64,000 nt of DNA from Amulumruptor sp947039275 (GTDB taxonomy: Bacteria > Bacteroidota > Bacteroidia > Bacteroidales > Muribaculaceae). The stretch's first letter is position 1; each line of letters begins with the position of its first letter. The stretch is from positions 1 through 64,000 of the forward strand of contig CAMQYL010000001.1 of assembly GCA_947039275.1 (NCBI GenBank), written 5' to 3'. The notes beneath the pieces are model-generated. The model saw nothing but the letters and a program-made list of their open reading frames with translations. It was not told where the DNA came from and did not search any database. Below, in pieces: positions 14,985 through 23,003 of this stretch. Both the position numbers and the translations under genes were made by a program.

Positions 14985-16313
14985 ATGAAAAACGCTATCT
15001 ACAGCTGTATATCTGTGGCTATGGGCTTGGCGGCTCCGCTGAGTTCGCTTGCCGAGACTTCATATCCCGATTTCGCTCTCGGAGCCGACATCTCATGGTA
15101 CACGCAGATGGAGGCTGAGGGAATCAATGTGTACGATGCCGACGGCGCGCCGACTTCCGTGCCCGCTCTGACACGCGACTACGGGATAGATGCTATCAGG
15201 CTGAGGGTATTTGTGGATCCGCAGTATGCCTACTGCCTTGGTGCGCCGCAGGTATGGTGTGACAAGGCGGATCTGCTGGTCAAGGCGCGGGCAGCGCGTG
15301 ACAATGGGCAGCGTGTTATGGTAGATTTCCATTTCTCCGACAACTGGTGCCACCCCGGGCAGCAATGGACTCCGGCAGCATGGACTGACACCTCTACCGA
15401 TGGACTCGCCCGCGCTGCGGCAGCACATGTCACTGATGTGCTGAGTGCTTGCCGACAGGAGAATGTGGACGTGGCATGGGTACAGATAGGCAATGAGGTC
15501 GGCGGCGGATTTCTGCTGCAAAGTCCTGACGGCAAGACTGTAACCGACTACGGCGTTATCAGCAACAATGGTGCCCAAGGCTTCATCACCATATTCAATG
15601 CCGCGGCCAAGGCCGTCAAAGAAATCTATCCTCAGGCAAAACGAGTGCTGATGACCGCGCACGGAGCGGAATGGGCGACGCTTGACTGGACTCTCTCAAT
15701 CGTCAATGATGCTCTTGACTATGACCTGTTCGGTGTGTCGATATATCCCCAACCTCAGGAGGGAGCCGACAAGGACAATACGACGATGTGGCGCACCCGT
15801 GCCGAAGCCTGCGTGGATGCCGTCAAGAAGATACACCAGAAATACGGCAAACGCACACTGATATGCGAGACCGGCATGAACAGCTACTACACCTCAGCCA
15901 TACCGTGGGGTGTGGAAAGCAATTCAGCCAAGTGCAACGAGGACCAACGAGAATTTATGGAGTATTTCATCCCGGCACTGAAAGCCACAGGGGTATGCGA
16001 CGGCGTGCTGTGGTGGGAGCCTGAAATCTACAACTGGAAATATCAGACATGGAACCCCAACAATCCCGACTGGACCATGCAGCAGGGCGCGATGACCTAT
16101 CAGTGGCGACCCGGAGCCGTATGGGAATACCTGAAATCCATATCTACATTCCACCCCAGTCTCGCCTCCGACGATGTTACGGACACCGCATCTGAGGACA
16201 TCACCACATATTATAATATCGCAGGCGAAAAAGTCAATCCTGACCGTCTCTCCACAGGCATATACATCAAAAGGCATGGCAAAATTGTTGAAAAGGTAGC
16301 AATCACCAACTAA
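14985..16313 (+). CDS. Glycoside hydrolase family 53 arabinogalactan endo-beta-1,4-galactanase
   Basis: A 442-residue secreted enzyme. Signal peptide (cleavage near SLA-ET) is followed by a GH53 TIM barrel: FALGADISWYTQ, IRLRVFVDP, VMVDFHFSDNW, acid/base Glu171 (WVQIGNEVG) and nucleophile Glu295 (ICETGMN). The last 35 residues (YYNIAGEKV...GIYI) resemble short C-terminal tails of Bacteroidales secreted proteins. It cleaves beta-1,4-galactan side chains of pectin. ATG 14985 (MKNAIYS) fits a signal peptide better than upstream starts. A -7 box TAAATTTG (14856-14863) lies 120 bp upstream. No SusCD pair is adjacent. Confidence 0.92.
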   Translation: MKNAIYSCISVAMGLAAPLSSLAETSYPDFALGADISWYTQMEAEGINVYDADGAPTSVPALTRDYGIDAIRLRVFVDPQYAYCLGAPQVWCDKADLLVKARAARDNGQRVMVDFHFSDNWCHPGQQWTPAAWTDTSTDGLARAAAAHVTDVLSACRQENVDVAWVQIGNEVGGGFLLQSPDGKTVTDYGVISNNGAQGFITIFNAAAKAVKEIYPQAKRVLMTAHGAEWATLDWTLSIVNDALDYDLFGVSIYPQPQEGADKDNTTMWRTRAEACVDAVKKIHQKYGKRTLICETGMNSYYTSAIPWGVESNSAKCNEDQREFMEYFIPALKATGVCDGVLWWEPEIYNWKYQTWNPNNPDWTMQQGAMTYQWRPGAVWEYLKSISTFHPSLASDDVTDTASEDITTYYNIAGEKVNPDRLSTGIYIKRHGKIVEKVAITN

Positions 16314-16324
16314 CCCTCTACCCC

Positions 16325-16768
16325 ATGCAATATCCAAAACCATCAGATGCAGAACTGAAATCACGCTTGACACCCCTGCAATACGCCGTCACACAGCAGA
16401 GCCACACCGAGCGTCCGTACACCAACGAATACTATCTCGAGCACCGCAAGGGCATCTACGTAGACGTCGTCACAGGCGAACCGCTCTTCCTGTCGACCGA
16501 CAAGTTTGACAGCCCATGCGGATGGCCGAGCTTCTCGCGACCCATAGCCGACGACGCAGTGACCGAACAAGCCGACCTCTCGCACGGCATGATGCGCACC
16601 GAAGTACGCAGTGCCCACGGCGACTCCCATCTCGGTCACGTGTTCCCCGACGGTCCACGTGACCGCGGAGGTCTCCGCTACTGCATCAACAGCGCCAGCC
16701 TCCGTTTCATCCCTGAGGAAGACATGGCAGCCGAAGGCTACGCCACCTATCTCCCACTCCTAAAGTAG
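16325..16768 (+). CDS. msrB: Peptide-methionine (R)-S-oxide reductase MsrB
   Basis: A 147-residue MsrB domain protein: PCGWPSFSRPI, HGDSHLGHVFPDGP and RYCINSASLRF, with catalytic Cys120. The two CxxC zinc pairs of many MsrB proteins are absent. It lacks a signal peptide, so it is probably cytoplasmic. It reduces methionine-R-sulfoxide in proteins using thioredoxin; a thioredoxin gene is at 46795. It begins 11 bp after the galactanase stop, possibly read through from it. Confidence 0.95.
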   Translation: MQYPKPSDAELKSRLTPLQYAVTQQSHTERPYTNEYYLEHRKGIYVDVVTGEPLFLSTDKFDSPCGWPSFSRPIADDAVTEQADLSHGMMRTEVRSAHGDSHLGHVFPDGPRDRGGLRYCINSASLRFIPEEDMAAEGYATYLPLLK

Positions 16769-16852
16769 CAAGTCGATACCGGTTATCCCTTAAAGGGGCT
16801 ACAAAACCGCCATGTTGTAGGGAGGATGTCGGAGAACCGCATTTAACAAATT

Positions 16853-16936
16853 TGTAGGGTCGATACATGTAGCGACCGCACAGCGCAGACGTTTATAATC
16901 AGCTGTTTAACGGTCGCTACATGTAGCGACCCTACA
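16853..16936. repeat. Short palindromic repeat, core type GTCGCTACATGTAGCGAC
   Basis: TGTAGGG and CCCTACA ends enclose two palindromes of the type GTCGCTACATGTAGCGAC (one with a base change), separated by about 35 bp. The inverted symmetry extends into flanking AAATT/AATTT. Same core as 43264-43347. Confidence 0.8.
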
Positions 16937-17022
16937 AATTTAACGGTGTTTGTCGCATGGTTCCTGAGTTCTGCGACACCTTCCGCATTACAGGCACGGA
17001 TGTCAGCAGTCATGCTCTTGGC

Positions 17023-17047
17023 GGACATGCCACGGCATGTCCCTACA
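17023..17047. repeat. Half copy of a short palindromic repeat, core type GGACATGCC
   Basis: GGACATGCCACGGCATGTCC followed by CTACA is the right half of the element seen whole at 37363-37449 and 53431-53508. The left half is missing or degraded. Confidence 0.7.
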
Positions 17048-17113
17048 TTTTTTTTGCATGCTTCATGACGCTCGCATCAAATCGTTCGTGAACGGCATTG
17101 AGGTGAACATAGA

Positions 17114-17159
17114 CAATACAGAGGCTTCAGACTCTTAAGAATCTGAAGCCTCTGTATTG
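17114..17159 (-). terminator. Terminator after tRNA-Pro
   Basis: An 18-bp perfect stem (CAATACAGAGGCTTCAGA and its complement, loop of 10 nt) lies directly 3' of the tRNA-Pro gene. There is no strong T-run, but the position and stability fit a terminator or processing structure. Confidence 0.7.
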
Positions 17160-17160
17160 G

Positions 17161-17233
17161 TCGGGGTGAGAAGACTCGAACTTCCGACCTCCACGTCCCG
17201 AACGTGGCGCGCTGCCAACTGTGCTACACCCCG
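17161..17233 (-). tRNA. tRNA-Pro (CGG)
   Basis: Clover-leaf with acceptor CGGGGTG/CACCCCG and anticodon stem CCACG/CGTGG enclosing the loop TTCGGGA (anticodon CGG). No CCA encoded. A TAACTTTG -7 box on the minus strand (17259-17266) lies 26 bp upstream of the 5' end. Confidence 0.95.
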
Positions 17234-17419
17234 GGCATCGCTTTCGCTAATGCGACCACAAAGTTAAGCATTATTTTTCAGATGACGTTAGAAAATTAAT
17301 GTTAATTTTTCACACTGCTTATTAATATAGGCATGCTGGTTTCATATTATGGAGGATTTTGCGTATTTTTGTTATTTGACCAGATAAGGGTCATCTCACG
17401 TATGCAACAGACCTATCAT

Positions 17420-18136
17420 ATGAGACAATGTATCCTGTGGCTGATGGTTGCGCTATCTTCCACCATGTGCTATCTCCGCGCCGACGAAACGGAAGGTGAT
17501 GAGTTGGAGAAAGGGTGGACCAAGCTCAACAACGAATATGCCACAGCCATATATGCAGCCCGTGCTTATGAAATGCCCTCGAATTTCAACCGCACCAACG
17601 TACCCGACGACATACTCGGAGGCAACGCCCCAGCCGAAATCAGCTTCAAGGCTGAGCTGACCGATAAGTGCATGAATCACCAGTGGGTCATTTCAGGTGC
17701 CGATGACCTATCGCAGCCCTATTACACCACCGACGATACCGACTGGACGTTTACGTTCAACAATCCAGGCGTGAGCTACGTAGGCCTCTATGCATGGGGA
17801 GATGACACCGACATGCCTACCCACCCCGTCCACAGTTACACCATTACCATCACGGACTCATATTTAGGCTGTCCGAACGCGTTCTCGCCCAATGGTGACG
17901 GGGTCAATGACGAGTGGAAGGTCAGCTACCGTTCGCTCCGCGAATACGAATGCCACATATTCAACCGCTGGGGCAAGGAGATGTTTTCATCCCGCGACCC
18001 TGAGCAAGGATGGGACGGAAAGGCAGGAGGCAAGACTGTCCCCGCGGGCGTGTACTATTACGTCATCACAGCCACCGGTAATGATGGCCAGCAGTACAAG
18101 CTCGGCGGTGACATAAACATACTGCACTTCAAATAA
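17420..18136 (+). CDS. Secreted protein with gliding-motility-associated C-terminal (type B sorting) domain
   Basis: A 238-residue protein with an N-terminal signal peptide (MRQCILWLMVALSSTMCYLRA), a roughly 110-residue middle part with PKD-like features (SYVGLYAW), and a C-terminal CHU_C/T9SS type B domain: CPNAFSPNGDGVNDEW, IFNRWGKEMFSS, GWDGK, VPAGVYYYVI. This domain directs export by the type IX secretion system and surface attachment in Bacteroidetes. The start is uncertain between 17402 and 17420; the latter gives the cleaner signal peptide. Confidence 0.85.
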   Translation: MRQCILWLMVALSSTMCYLRADETEGDELEKGWTKLNNEYATAIYAARAYEMPSNFNRTNVPDDILGGNAPAEISFKAELTDKCMNHQWVISGADDLSQPYYTTDDTDWTFTFNNPGVSYVGLYAWGDDTDMPTHPVHSYTITITDSYLGCPNAFSPNGDGVNDEWKVSYRSLREYECHIFNRWGKEMFSSRDPEQGWDGKAGGKTVPAGVYYYVITATGNDGQQYKLGGDINILHFK

Positions 18137-18224
18137 TAGCCCGGTCTCCTAATCTCTCCGACAATCAGATTTGTTAATACTCCATATCAATCCATTGACA
18201 TCAATATTCCAAATAATCTACTCT

Positions 18225-19184
18225 ATGAAATCAACGAGTATCAAAAGCATCGCCGCCCTGATGGCAGCAGTAGCCGTCATGGCTCCAGTCTCAGCCCTCG
18301 CATCTTCTCGTGACAACGATGAGACACGCTTTGCTAATGTGGTCAATCCGACTCTGCCCCACAGCATCACCTTTGCCGGGCAGAAATTCGACCTTGACAA
18401 CAGTGAATACTACGAGCGTCTTGACCGCGAACTGACAGCCATGGCATTTACCCACGGCTCCACCTTGCTGACCCTCAAACGCGCCAACCGCTACATGCCC
18501 ATCATAGTACCCATACTGAAAGCCAACGGCGTACCCGAGGATCTTGTATATCTCTCTGCCATAGAAAGCAATTTTGATCCCTTGGCACTTTCAGGAGCCA
18601 AAGCCGCCGGACTTTGGCAGTTCATGCCATCGACCGGTCGCGAGTATGGCCTGGAAGTCAACGACTACGTGGACGAGCGCTATCACCCCATCAAAGCCAC
18701 CGAGGCAGCCACTAAGTATCTTAAGAACGCATACGCCAAATATGGCAGCTGGGAATCTGTAGCGGCAAGCTACAATGCCGGTATGGGACGCATATCGCGC
18801 GAATTAGGAGCACAGGGCACCAACTCGGCATTTGACCTGTGGCTTCCTCAAGAGACGATGCGCTACCCATTCCGCCTGCTGGCGATGAAGATAATCCTTG
18901 AGCACCCCAAGGAGTTCGGCTACCGTCTGAGAGCCGACCAGCTCTATCAGCCCTACGACTACTATGTCGTGCCGGTCAACACCTCCGTAGATTCGTGGGC
19001 TGACTGGGCAAAGGAACATGGCATGACTTATCTCCAGCTCCGCACCCTCAATCCATGGATACGTTCGACTTCGCTGCCCAACAAATCTGGCAAAGTATAT
19101 GACGTTTTCGTCCCCAAGAAAAAGAGCCTGACCCGCTCCAAACGCAACAAAGAGGTATACAACCACGACTGGGTGGTGAAGTAA
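18225..19184 (+). CDS. Lytic murein transglycosylase, MltD-like
   Basis: A 319-residue exported protein (signal peptide ending near ALA-SS). It carries a Slt/GH23-type domain: LSAIESNFDPLALSGAKAAGLWQFMPSTG with catalytic Glu114, and SVAASYNAGMGRI. The C-terminal part (VNTSVDSWADWAKEHGMTYLQLRTLNPW) looks like a single degenerate LysM module rather than the usual repeated LysM of MltD. It should cleave peptidoglycan glycan strands to 1,6-anhydro-muropeptides. ATG 18225 is chosen from the signal peptide. Confidence 0.92.
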   Translation: MKSTSIKSIAALMAAVAVMAPVSALASSRDNDETRFANVVNPTLPHSITFAGQKFDLDNSEYYERLDRELTAMAFTHGSTLLTLKRANRYMPIIVPILKANGVPEDLVYLSAIESNFDPLALSGAKAAGLWQFMPSTGREYGLEVNDYVDERYHPIKATEAATKYLKNAYAKYGSWESVAASYNAGMGRISRELGAQGTNSAFDLWLPQETMRYPFRLLAMKIILEHPKEFGYRLRADQLYQPYDYYVVPVNTSVDSWADWAKEHGMTYLQLRTLNPWIRSTSLPNKSGKVYDVFVPKKKSLTRSKRNKEVYNHDWVVK

Positions 19185-19194
19185 AACCGACACA

Positions 19195-22062
19195 ATGACC
19201 CCAAAGACTGACATATACGCTACATCAGCCCCCTCCGCACTGCCAGGGCGCATCGACGCCCTGACAGTCAACGGCGCACGCGTCAACAATCTCAAAAACA
19301 TCGATGTCACCATCCCCCACAACTCTCTGACCGTGATAACCGGTCTGTCGGGGAGCGGCAAATCGTCACTGGCATTCGACACCATATATAAAGAAGGCCA
19401 GCGCAGATACATCGACACCTTCTCGTCATATGCGCGCAACATGCTCGGGGCTATGGAACGCCCCGATGTAGACCGCATAGACGGACTTTCGCCAGTAATT
19501 GCCATCGAGCAGAAGACCATCAACCGCAATCCGCGAAGCACCATCGGCACCACCACCGAAATCTATGACTTCCTGCGACTGCTCTATGCCCGTATAGGCG
19601 AAGCGCGGAGCTACATCTCGGGCAAACCGATGATCAAATATACTGATGAAAAGATTGTCGACCTCATCCTGTCAGCCTTTGACGGCAAGAAGATATACAT
19701 CCTCGCACCTCTTGTGCGCAACCGCAAGGGACATTACAAGGAGTTGTTCGAGACCCTGCGCAAAAAAGGATATCTGACCGTACGCGCCGATGGCGAACTG
19801 CGTGAAATCGAACTCAACATGAAGCTCGACCGATACAAAAACCACTCGGTAGAGCTTGTGGTAGACCGCTTGAAAGTCTCGGGCAAGGATGACTCACGCC
19901 TGCGTGAGACTGTGCAGGAAGCGCTACGACAGGGTGACAACTCGCTGATGATACTTGATGCCGACAGCGGCGAGGTGCACCATTACAGCAAGCGGCTTAT
20001 GGACCCCGACACCGGACTCAGCTATGCCGAACCGGCTCCCCACAACTTCTCGTTCAACTCCCCCCAAGGTGCTTGCCGCTGCTGCAAGGGGCTCGGCTAT
20101 GTCAACATCGTAGACCGCGACAAGATCTTCCCCAATCCCAAACTATCCATCCGCAACGGAGGCATCCTACCTCTCGGAAAATACCGCAACACATTGCTTT
20201 TCTGGCAGATAGAGGCCATATGCGAGCTTTATGGTGTCACGCTTGACACTCCAGTGGGCGAACTGCCCGAAGAGTGCGTCAGCGACATCCTCAACGGCAC
20301 CACGCAGCATCTGACCCTCAAAAACGACACGCTTGCCACATCAAACTATTTCAACACATACGACGGGCTTGTCAAATACATAGAGATGCAGCAGAGCGAC
20401 GATGCCGGATCGGCTGCCCAGAAATGGAGCGGACAGTTCTTCTCACGCGCCACTTGCAGCGAGTGCGGCGGCCAGCGTCTCAACCGCGAAGCCCTGCACT
20501 ACTTCATTGACGGCAAGAACATCGGCGATCTCTGTTCGCTCGACATCAAAGACCTGTATCAATGGTCATGCGAAGTGGAGGAGCGTCTGACCGACCGCCA
20601 GCGGCAGATCGGCGGCGAAATATTCAAGGAGATCCGCAACCGTCTGTCATTTCTCGTGGATGTCGGGCTGGACTATCTGCAACTCAGCCGCAACAGTGCC
20701 ACCCTCTCAGGTGGCGAGAGCCAGCGTATCCGTCTCGCTACCCAGATAGGAAGCGAGCTCGTCAATGTGCTTTACATCCTTGACGAGCCGAGCATAGGTC
20801 TGCACCAGCGCGACAACCGACGCCTCATTGACTCGCTCAAACGTCTGCGCGATGCTGACAACTCCGTCATCGTCGTGGAGCATGACAAAGACATGATGCT
20901 TGAAGCAGACTACATAGTGGATATCGGCCCCAAGGCAGGGCGGCATGGCGGCGAAGTTGTCTACCAAGGCTCACCGAAGCAGATGCTCAAGACCGAAACA
21001 GCCACCGCCCAGTATCTCAACGGACACAAGGCGATTGAAATACCCTCAGTACGCCGCACTGGCAACGGCAAAGAAATAGTCATAGAAGGCGCATGCGGAC
21101 ATAATCTGCGCAACGTCAATTTTCATCTGCCCTTAGGCACTCTGACATGCGTGGCTGGAGTGAGCGGCAGCGGCAAGTCCACGCTTGTCAATGCCACTCT
21201 GCAACCTATCCTCTCGCAACGGTTCTACCGCAGCAATCAGGCTCCGCTTCCATACAAGAGCGTCAAAGGCATAGAAAATATCGACAAAGTGGTGACTGTG
21301 GACCAGTCACCGCTTGGCAAGTCTCCGCGAAGCAACCCTGCCACCTACACAGGCGTGTTCAGCGACATCCGCAATCTATTCGTAGAGCTTCCCGAAGCAA
21401 AGATGCGCGGCTACAAGCCCGGAAGATTCTCGTTCAACGTCAGCGGAGGCAGATGCGACCGCTGCAACGGTAACGGCTATCGCACCATAGAGATGCACTT
21501 CCTACCCGATGTGCTCGTGCCGTGCGAGGCATGCGGAGGCAAGCGTTACAACCGCGAGACCCTTGAAGTGCGCCTCAAAGGCAAGTCCATAGCCGATGTG
21601 CTTGACATGACCATCAACCAGGCAGTGGAATTTTTCGCCAACCAGCCTACCATCCTCAACAAGATAAAGATGCTACAAGATGTAGGTCTCGGTTATATCA
21701 AACTCGGTCAGCCATCGTCAACACTCTCAGGCGGTGAAAACCAGCGCGTGAAGCTCGCCACCGAACTGGCAAAGCGCGACACCGGCAAGACCCTCTTTAT
21801 CCTTGACGAACCCACCACCGGACTTCACTTCGAGGACATCAACACCCTCCTCGGCGTGCTTAACCGCCTCGTGGAAAAAGGCAACACCGTCCTCGTCATC
21901 GAGCACAACCTCGACGTGCTCAAATGCGCCGACCACATCATCGACATGGGTCCCGGCGGCGGAGTCCTCGGCGGTCAGATAATAGCCACCGGCACTCCCG
22001 AGCAGATAGCCGCAGGCACCTCCCCCACCGCCCCCTTCCTCCGCACCGAACTTAGCCTATAG
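19195..22062 (+). CDS. uvrA: Excinuclease ABC subunit A (UvrA)
   Basis: A 955-residue UvrA with two ABC ATPase modules: Walker A GLSGSGKS (50-57) and GVSGSGKS (655-662), signatures LSGGESQRIRLA and LSGGENQRVKLA, and Walker B LYILDEPSIGLH and LFILDEPTTGLH. The second zinc module is complete (CDRCNGNGY...CEACGGKR). In the first zinc module only CRCC before KGLGYV is present; the earlier CxxC pair is replaced by MDPDTGLSY. Damage recognition in nucleotide excision repair. It starts 10 bp after the transglycosylase gene. It may be a paralogue rather than the main UvrA, judging by the zinc module. Confidence 0.95.
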   Translation: MTPKTDIYATSAPSALPGRIDALTVNGARVNNLKNIDVTIPHNSLTVITGLSGSGKSSLAFDTIYKEGQRRYIDTFSSYARNMLGAMERPDVDRIDGLSPVIAIEQKTINRNPRSTIGTTTEIYDFLRLLYARIGEARSYISGKPMIKYTDEKIVDLILSAFDGKKIYILAPLVRNRKGHYKELFETLRKKGYLTVRADGELREIELNMKLDRYKNHSVELVVDRLKVSGKDDSRLRETVQEALRQGDNSLMILDADSGEVHHYSKRLMDPDTGLSYAEPAPHNFSFNSPQGACRCCKGLGYVNIVDRDKIFPNPKLSIRNGGILPLGKYRNTLLFWQIEAICELYGVTLDTPVGELPEECVSDILNGTTQHLTLKNDTLATSNYFNTYDGLVKYIEMQQSDDAGSAAQKWSGQFFSRATCSECGGQRLNREALHYFIDGKNIGDLCSLDIKDLYQWSCEVEERLTDRQRQIGGEIFKEIRNRLSFLVDVGLDYLQLSRNSATLSGGESQRIRLATQIGSELVNVLYILDEPSIGLHQRDNRRLIDSLKRLRDADNSVIVVEHDKDMMLEADYIVDIGPKAGRHGGEVVYQGSPKQMLKTETATAQYLNGHKAIEIPSVRRTGNGKEIVIEGACGHNLRNVNFHLPLGTLTCVAGVSGSGKSTLVNATLQPILSQRFYRSNQAPLPYKSVKGIENIDKVVTVDQSPLGKSPRSNPATYTGVFSDIRNLFVELPEAKMRGYKPGRFSFNVSGGRCDRCNGNGYRTIEMHFLPDVLVPCEACGGKRYNRETLEVRLKGKSIADVLDMTINQAVEFFANQPTILNKIKMLQDVGLGYIKLGQPSSTLSGGENQRVKLATELAKRDTGKTLFILDEPTTGLHFEDINTLLGVLNRLVEKGNTVLVIEHNLDVLKCADHIIDMGPGGGVLGGQIIATGTPEQIAAGTSPTAPFLRTELSL

Positions 22063-22205
22063 CCCGCAGCTCCTACCATTACGCAATGTAAGCCATCAGC
22101 ACTGTCATCATCTAATACTATCCACTTAAGGATTTCATCGCTGACGGAATGACGCGGCGTAGCCGCGAGGGGAGCAATAGCATGGTCAATGAATCCAATA
22201 TAGGA

Positions 22206-22496
22206 GGCACGTCGGAGACGTGCCAGCTGTGGGAAACCCCATGCACGGAGCGTCAGCGAACGTACATGGGGGAACAGGATGCTCCTATAGAATCAACCTC
22301 GGAGAGGTTGTGGTACACATGATTATGTGTGTGTAAGTCATTGATTTGAAATGGAAAATGAGAATGGCGGTGCAAGAACGTGGGTATGCCCCAACCTCTC
22401 CGAGGTTGACCATAATCGCATATCATCTGACCCCATGTACGTTCGCTGACGCTCCGTGCATGGGGTTTCACACGACTGATACGTCTCCGACGTATC
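22206..22496. repeat. Mirror-symmetric composite palindromic element, copy 1
   Basis: Three palindrome types are arranged A-B-C...C'-B'-A'. A is GGCACGTCGGAGACGTGCC (22206-22224) with partner GATACGTCTCCGACGTATC (22478-22496). B is a 35-bp CCCCATG...CATGGGG block (22237-22271, partner 22431-22465). C is TCAACCTCGGAGAGGTTG (22293-22310, partner 22392-22409). The 81-bp centre is less conserved. The copy at 57210-57497 is the same element in the opposite orientation. The rest of 22063-22770 contains only short palindromes and degenerate repeats. Confidence 0.85.
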
Positions 22497-22593
22497 TATT
22501 CACATTATAGACTTAAATGAATAGCATTGTGGCATGTCCTTACATCAAACGGATATGTCGCAAAAATTGACAGGTTATGCGACCTCCACCTGC

Positions 22594-22650
22594 AAATTTT
22601 TTTTGAGCGTATGTTCTGCCACACGCATCAAGTCGTCAAATGAACAGCAT
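22594..22650. repeat. Degenerate intergenic repeat shared with 17045-17101
   Basis: A T-run followed by GAGCGTATGTTCTGCCACACG, then CATCAAGTCGT and GAACAGCATTG, aligns along its length with 17045-17101. Both copies stand next to remnants of the GGACATGCC-type palindrome (here GTGGCATGTCCTTACA at about 22530). Confidence 0.45.
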
Positions 22651-22772
22651 TGCAGCATACCGAGACTTCACTAAATGCCACTGAATAATCTGATTGTTGT
22701 ATAGGATAACGAGGTTGATTTGTTTAATTTTAATTAACAATGATGGGCGGCATAATGAAACCTCAGGAATTA

Positions 22773-22780
22773 TATATTTG
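22773..22780 (+). promoter_or_regulatory. -7 box upstream of the Y-family polymerase operon
   Basis: TATATTTG fits TAnnTTTG and lies 33 bp before ATG 22813. No good -33 box is seen. An AT-rich imperfect inverted repeat (22720-22740, TTGTT...AACAA ends) upstream could be an operator. Confidence 0.35.
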
Positions 22781-22812
22781 CATAACTGATTTTGTGATTT
22801 ATGTGATATGCT

Positions 22813-22980
22813 ATGAAAGAAATTATTGAAAACGACACGACGGGTAAGTCTGACGAAAAGGCGGTGCAGAATGCTGCGGAAGACGCAGGGCATGCAGATG
22901 AAGAATCACAGTGTGCCGTGCGCCCTGAGGAAGACGGCGAGGAGATGGTGCAGCTGGGACTTGACAGTTGCGGTGACTGA
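22813..22980 (+). CDS. Small acidic protein upstream of the Y-family polymerase
   Basis: A 55-codon ORF (starts MKEIIENDTTGKSDEKAV, ends LGLDSCGD) with a strongly acidic middle and no known motif. It begins 33 bp after a -7 box and ends 23 bp before the polymerase gene, so it is placed as the first gene of that operon. Coding is supported only by position and composition. It could be a leader peptide or a small regulator of the mutagenic polymerase. Confidence 0.45.
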   Translation: MKEIIENDTTGKSDEKAVQNAAEDAGHADEESQCAVRPEEDGEEMVQLGLDSCGD

Positions 22981-23003
22981 CTTGACTTAAGAGACGGCTA
23001 TCT

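Larger units (their letters stand above)
16769..17113. repeat. Repeat-rich intergenic region
   Basis: This gene-free stretch is a mosaic. 16801-16850 contains, inverted, the motif CTACAACAT-R-GCGGTTTTG also found at 57551-57580. 16853-16936 and 17023-17047 are palindromic repeats listed separately. 17045-17101 (T-run, CGCATCAAATCGT, GAACGGCATTG) matches 22594-22650. No ORF is supported here. Confidence 0.6.

Noticed and set aside
16853..16936. CRISPR-like repeat pair
   Set aside because: There are only two palindromes in mirror orientation with no array, no regular spacers and no cas genes.
22253..22471. 72-codon minus-strand ORF
   Set aside because: It lies wholly inside the composite palindromic repeat; no protein character.
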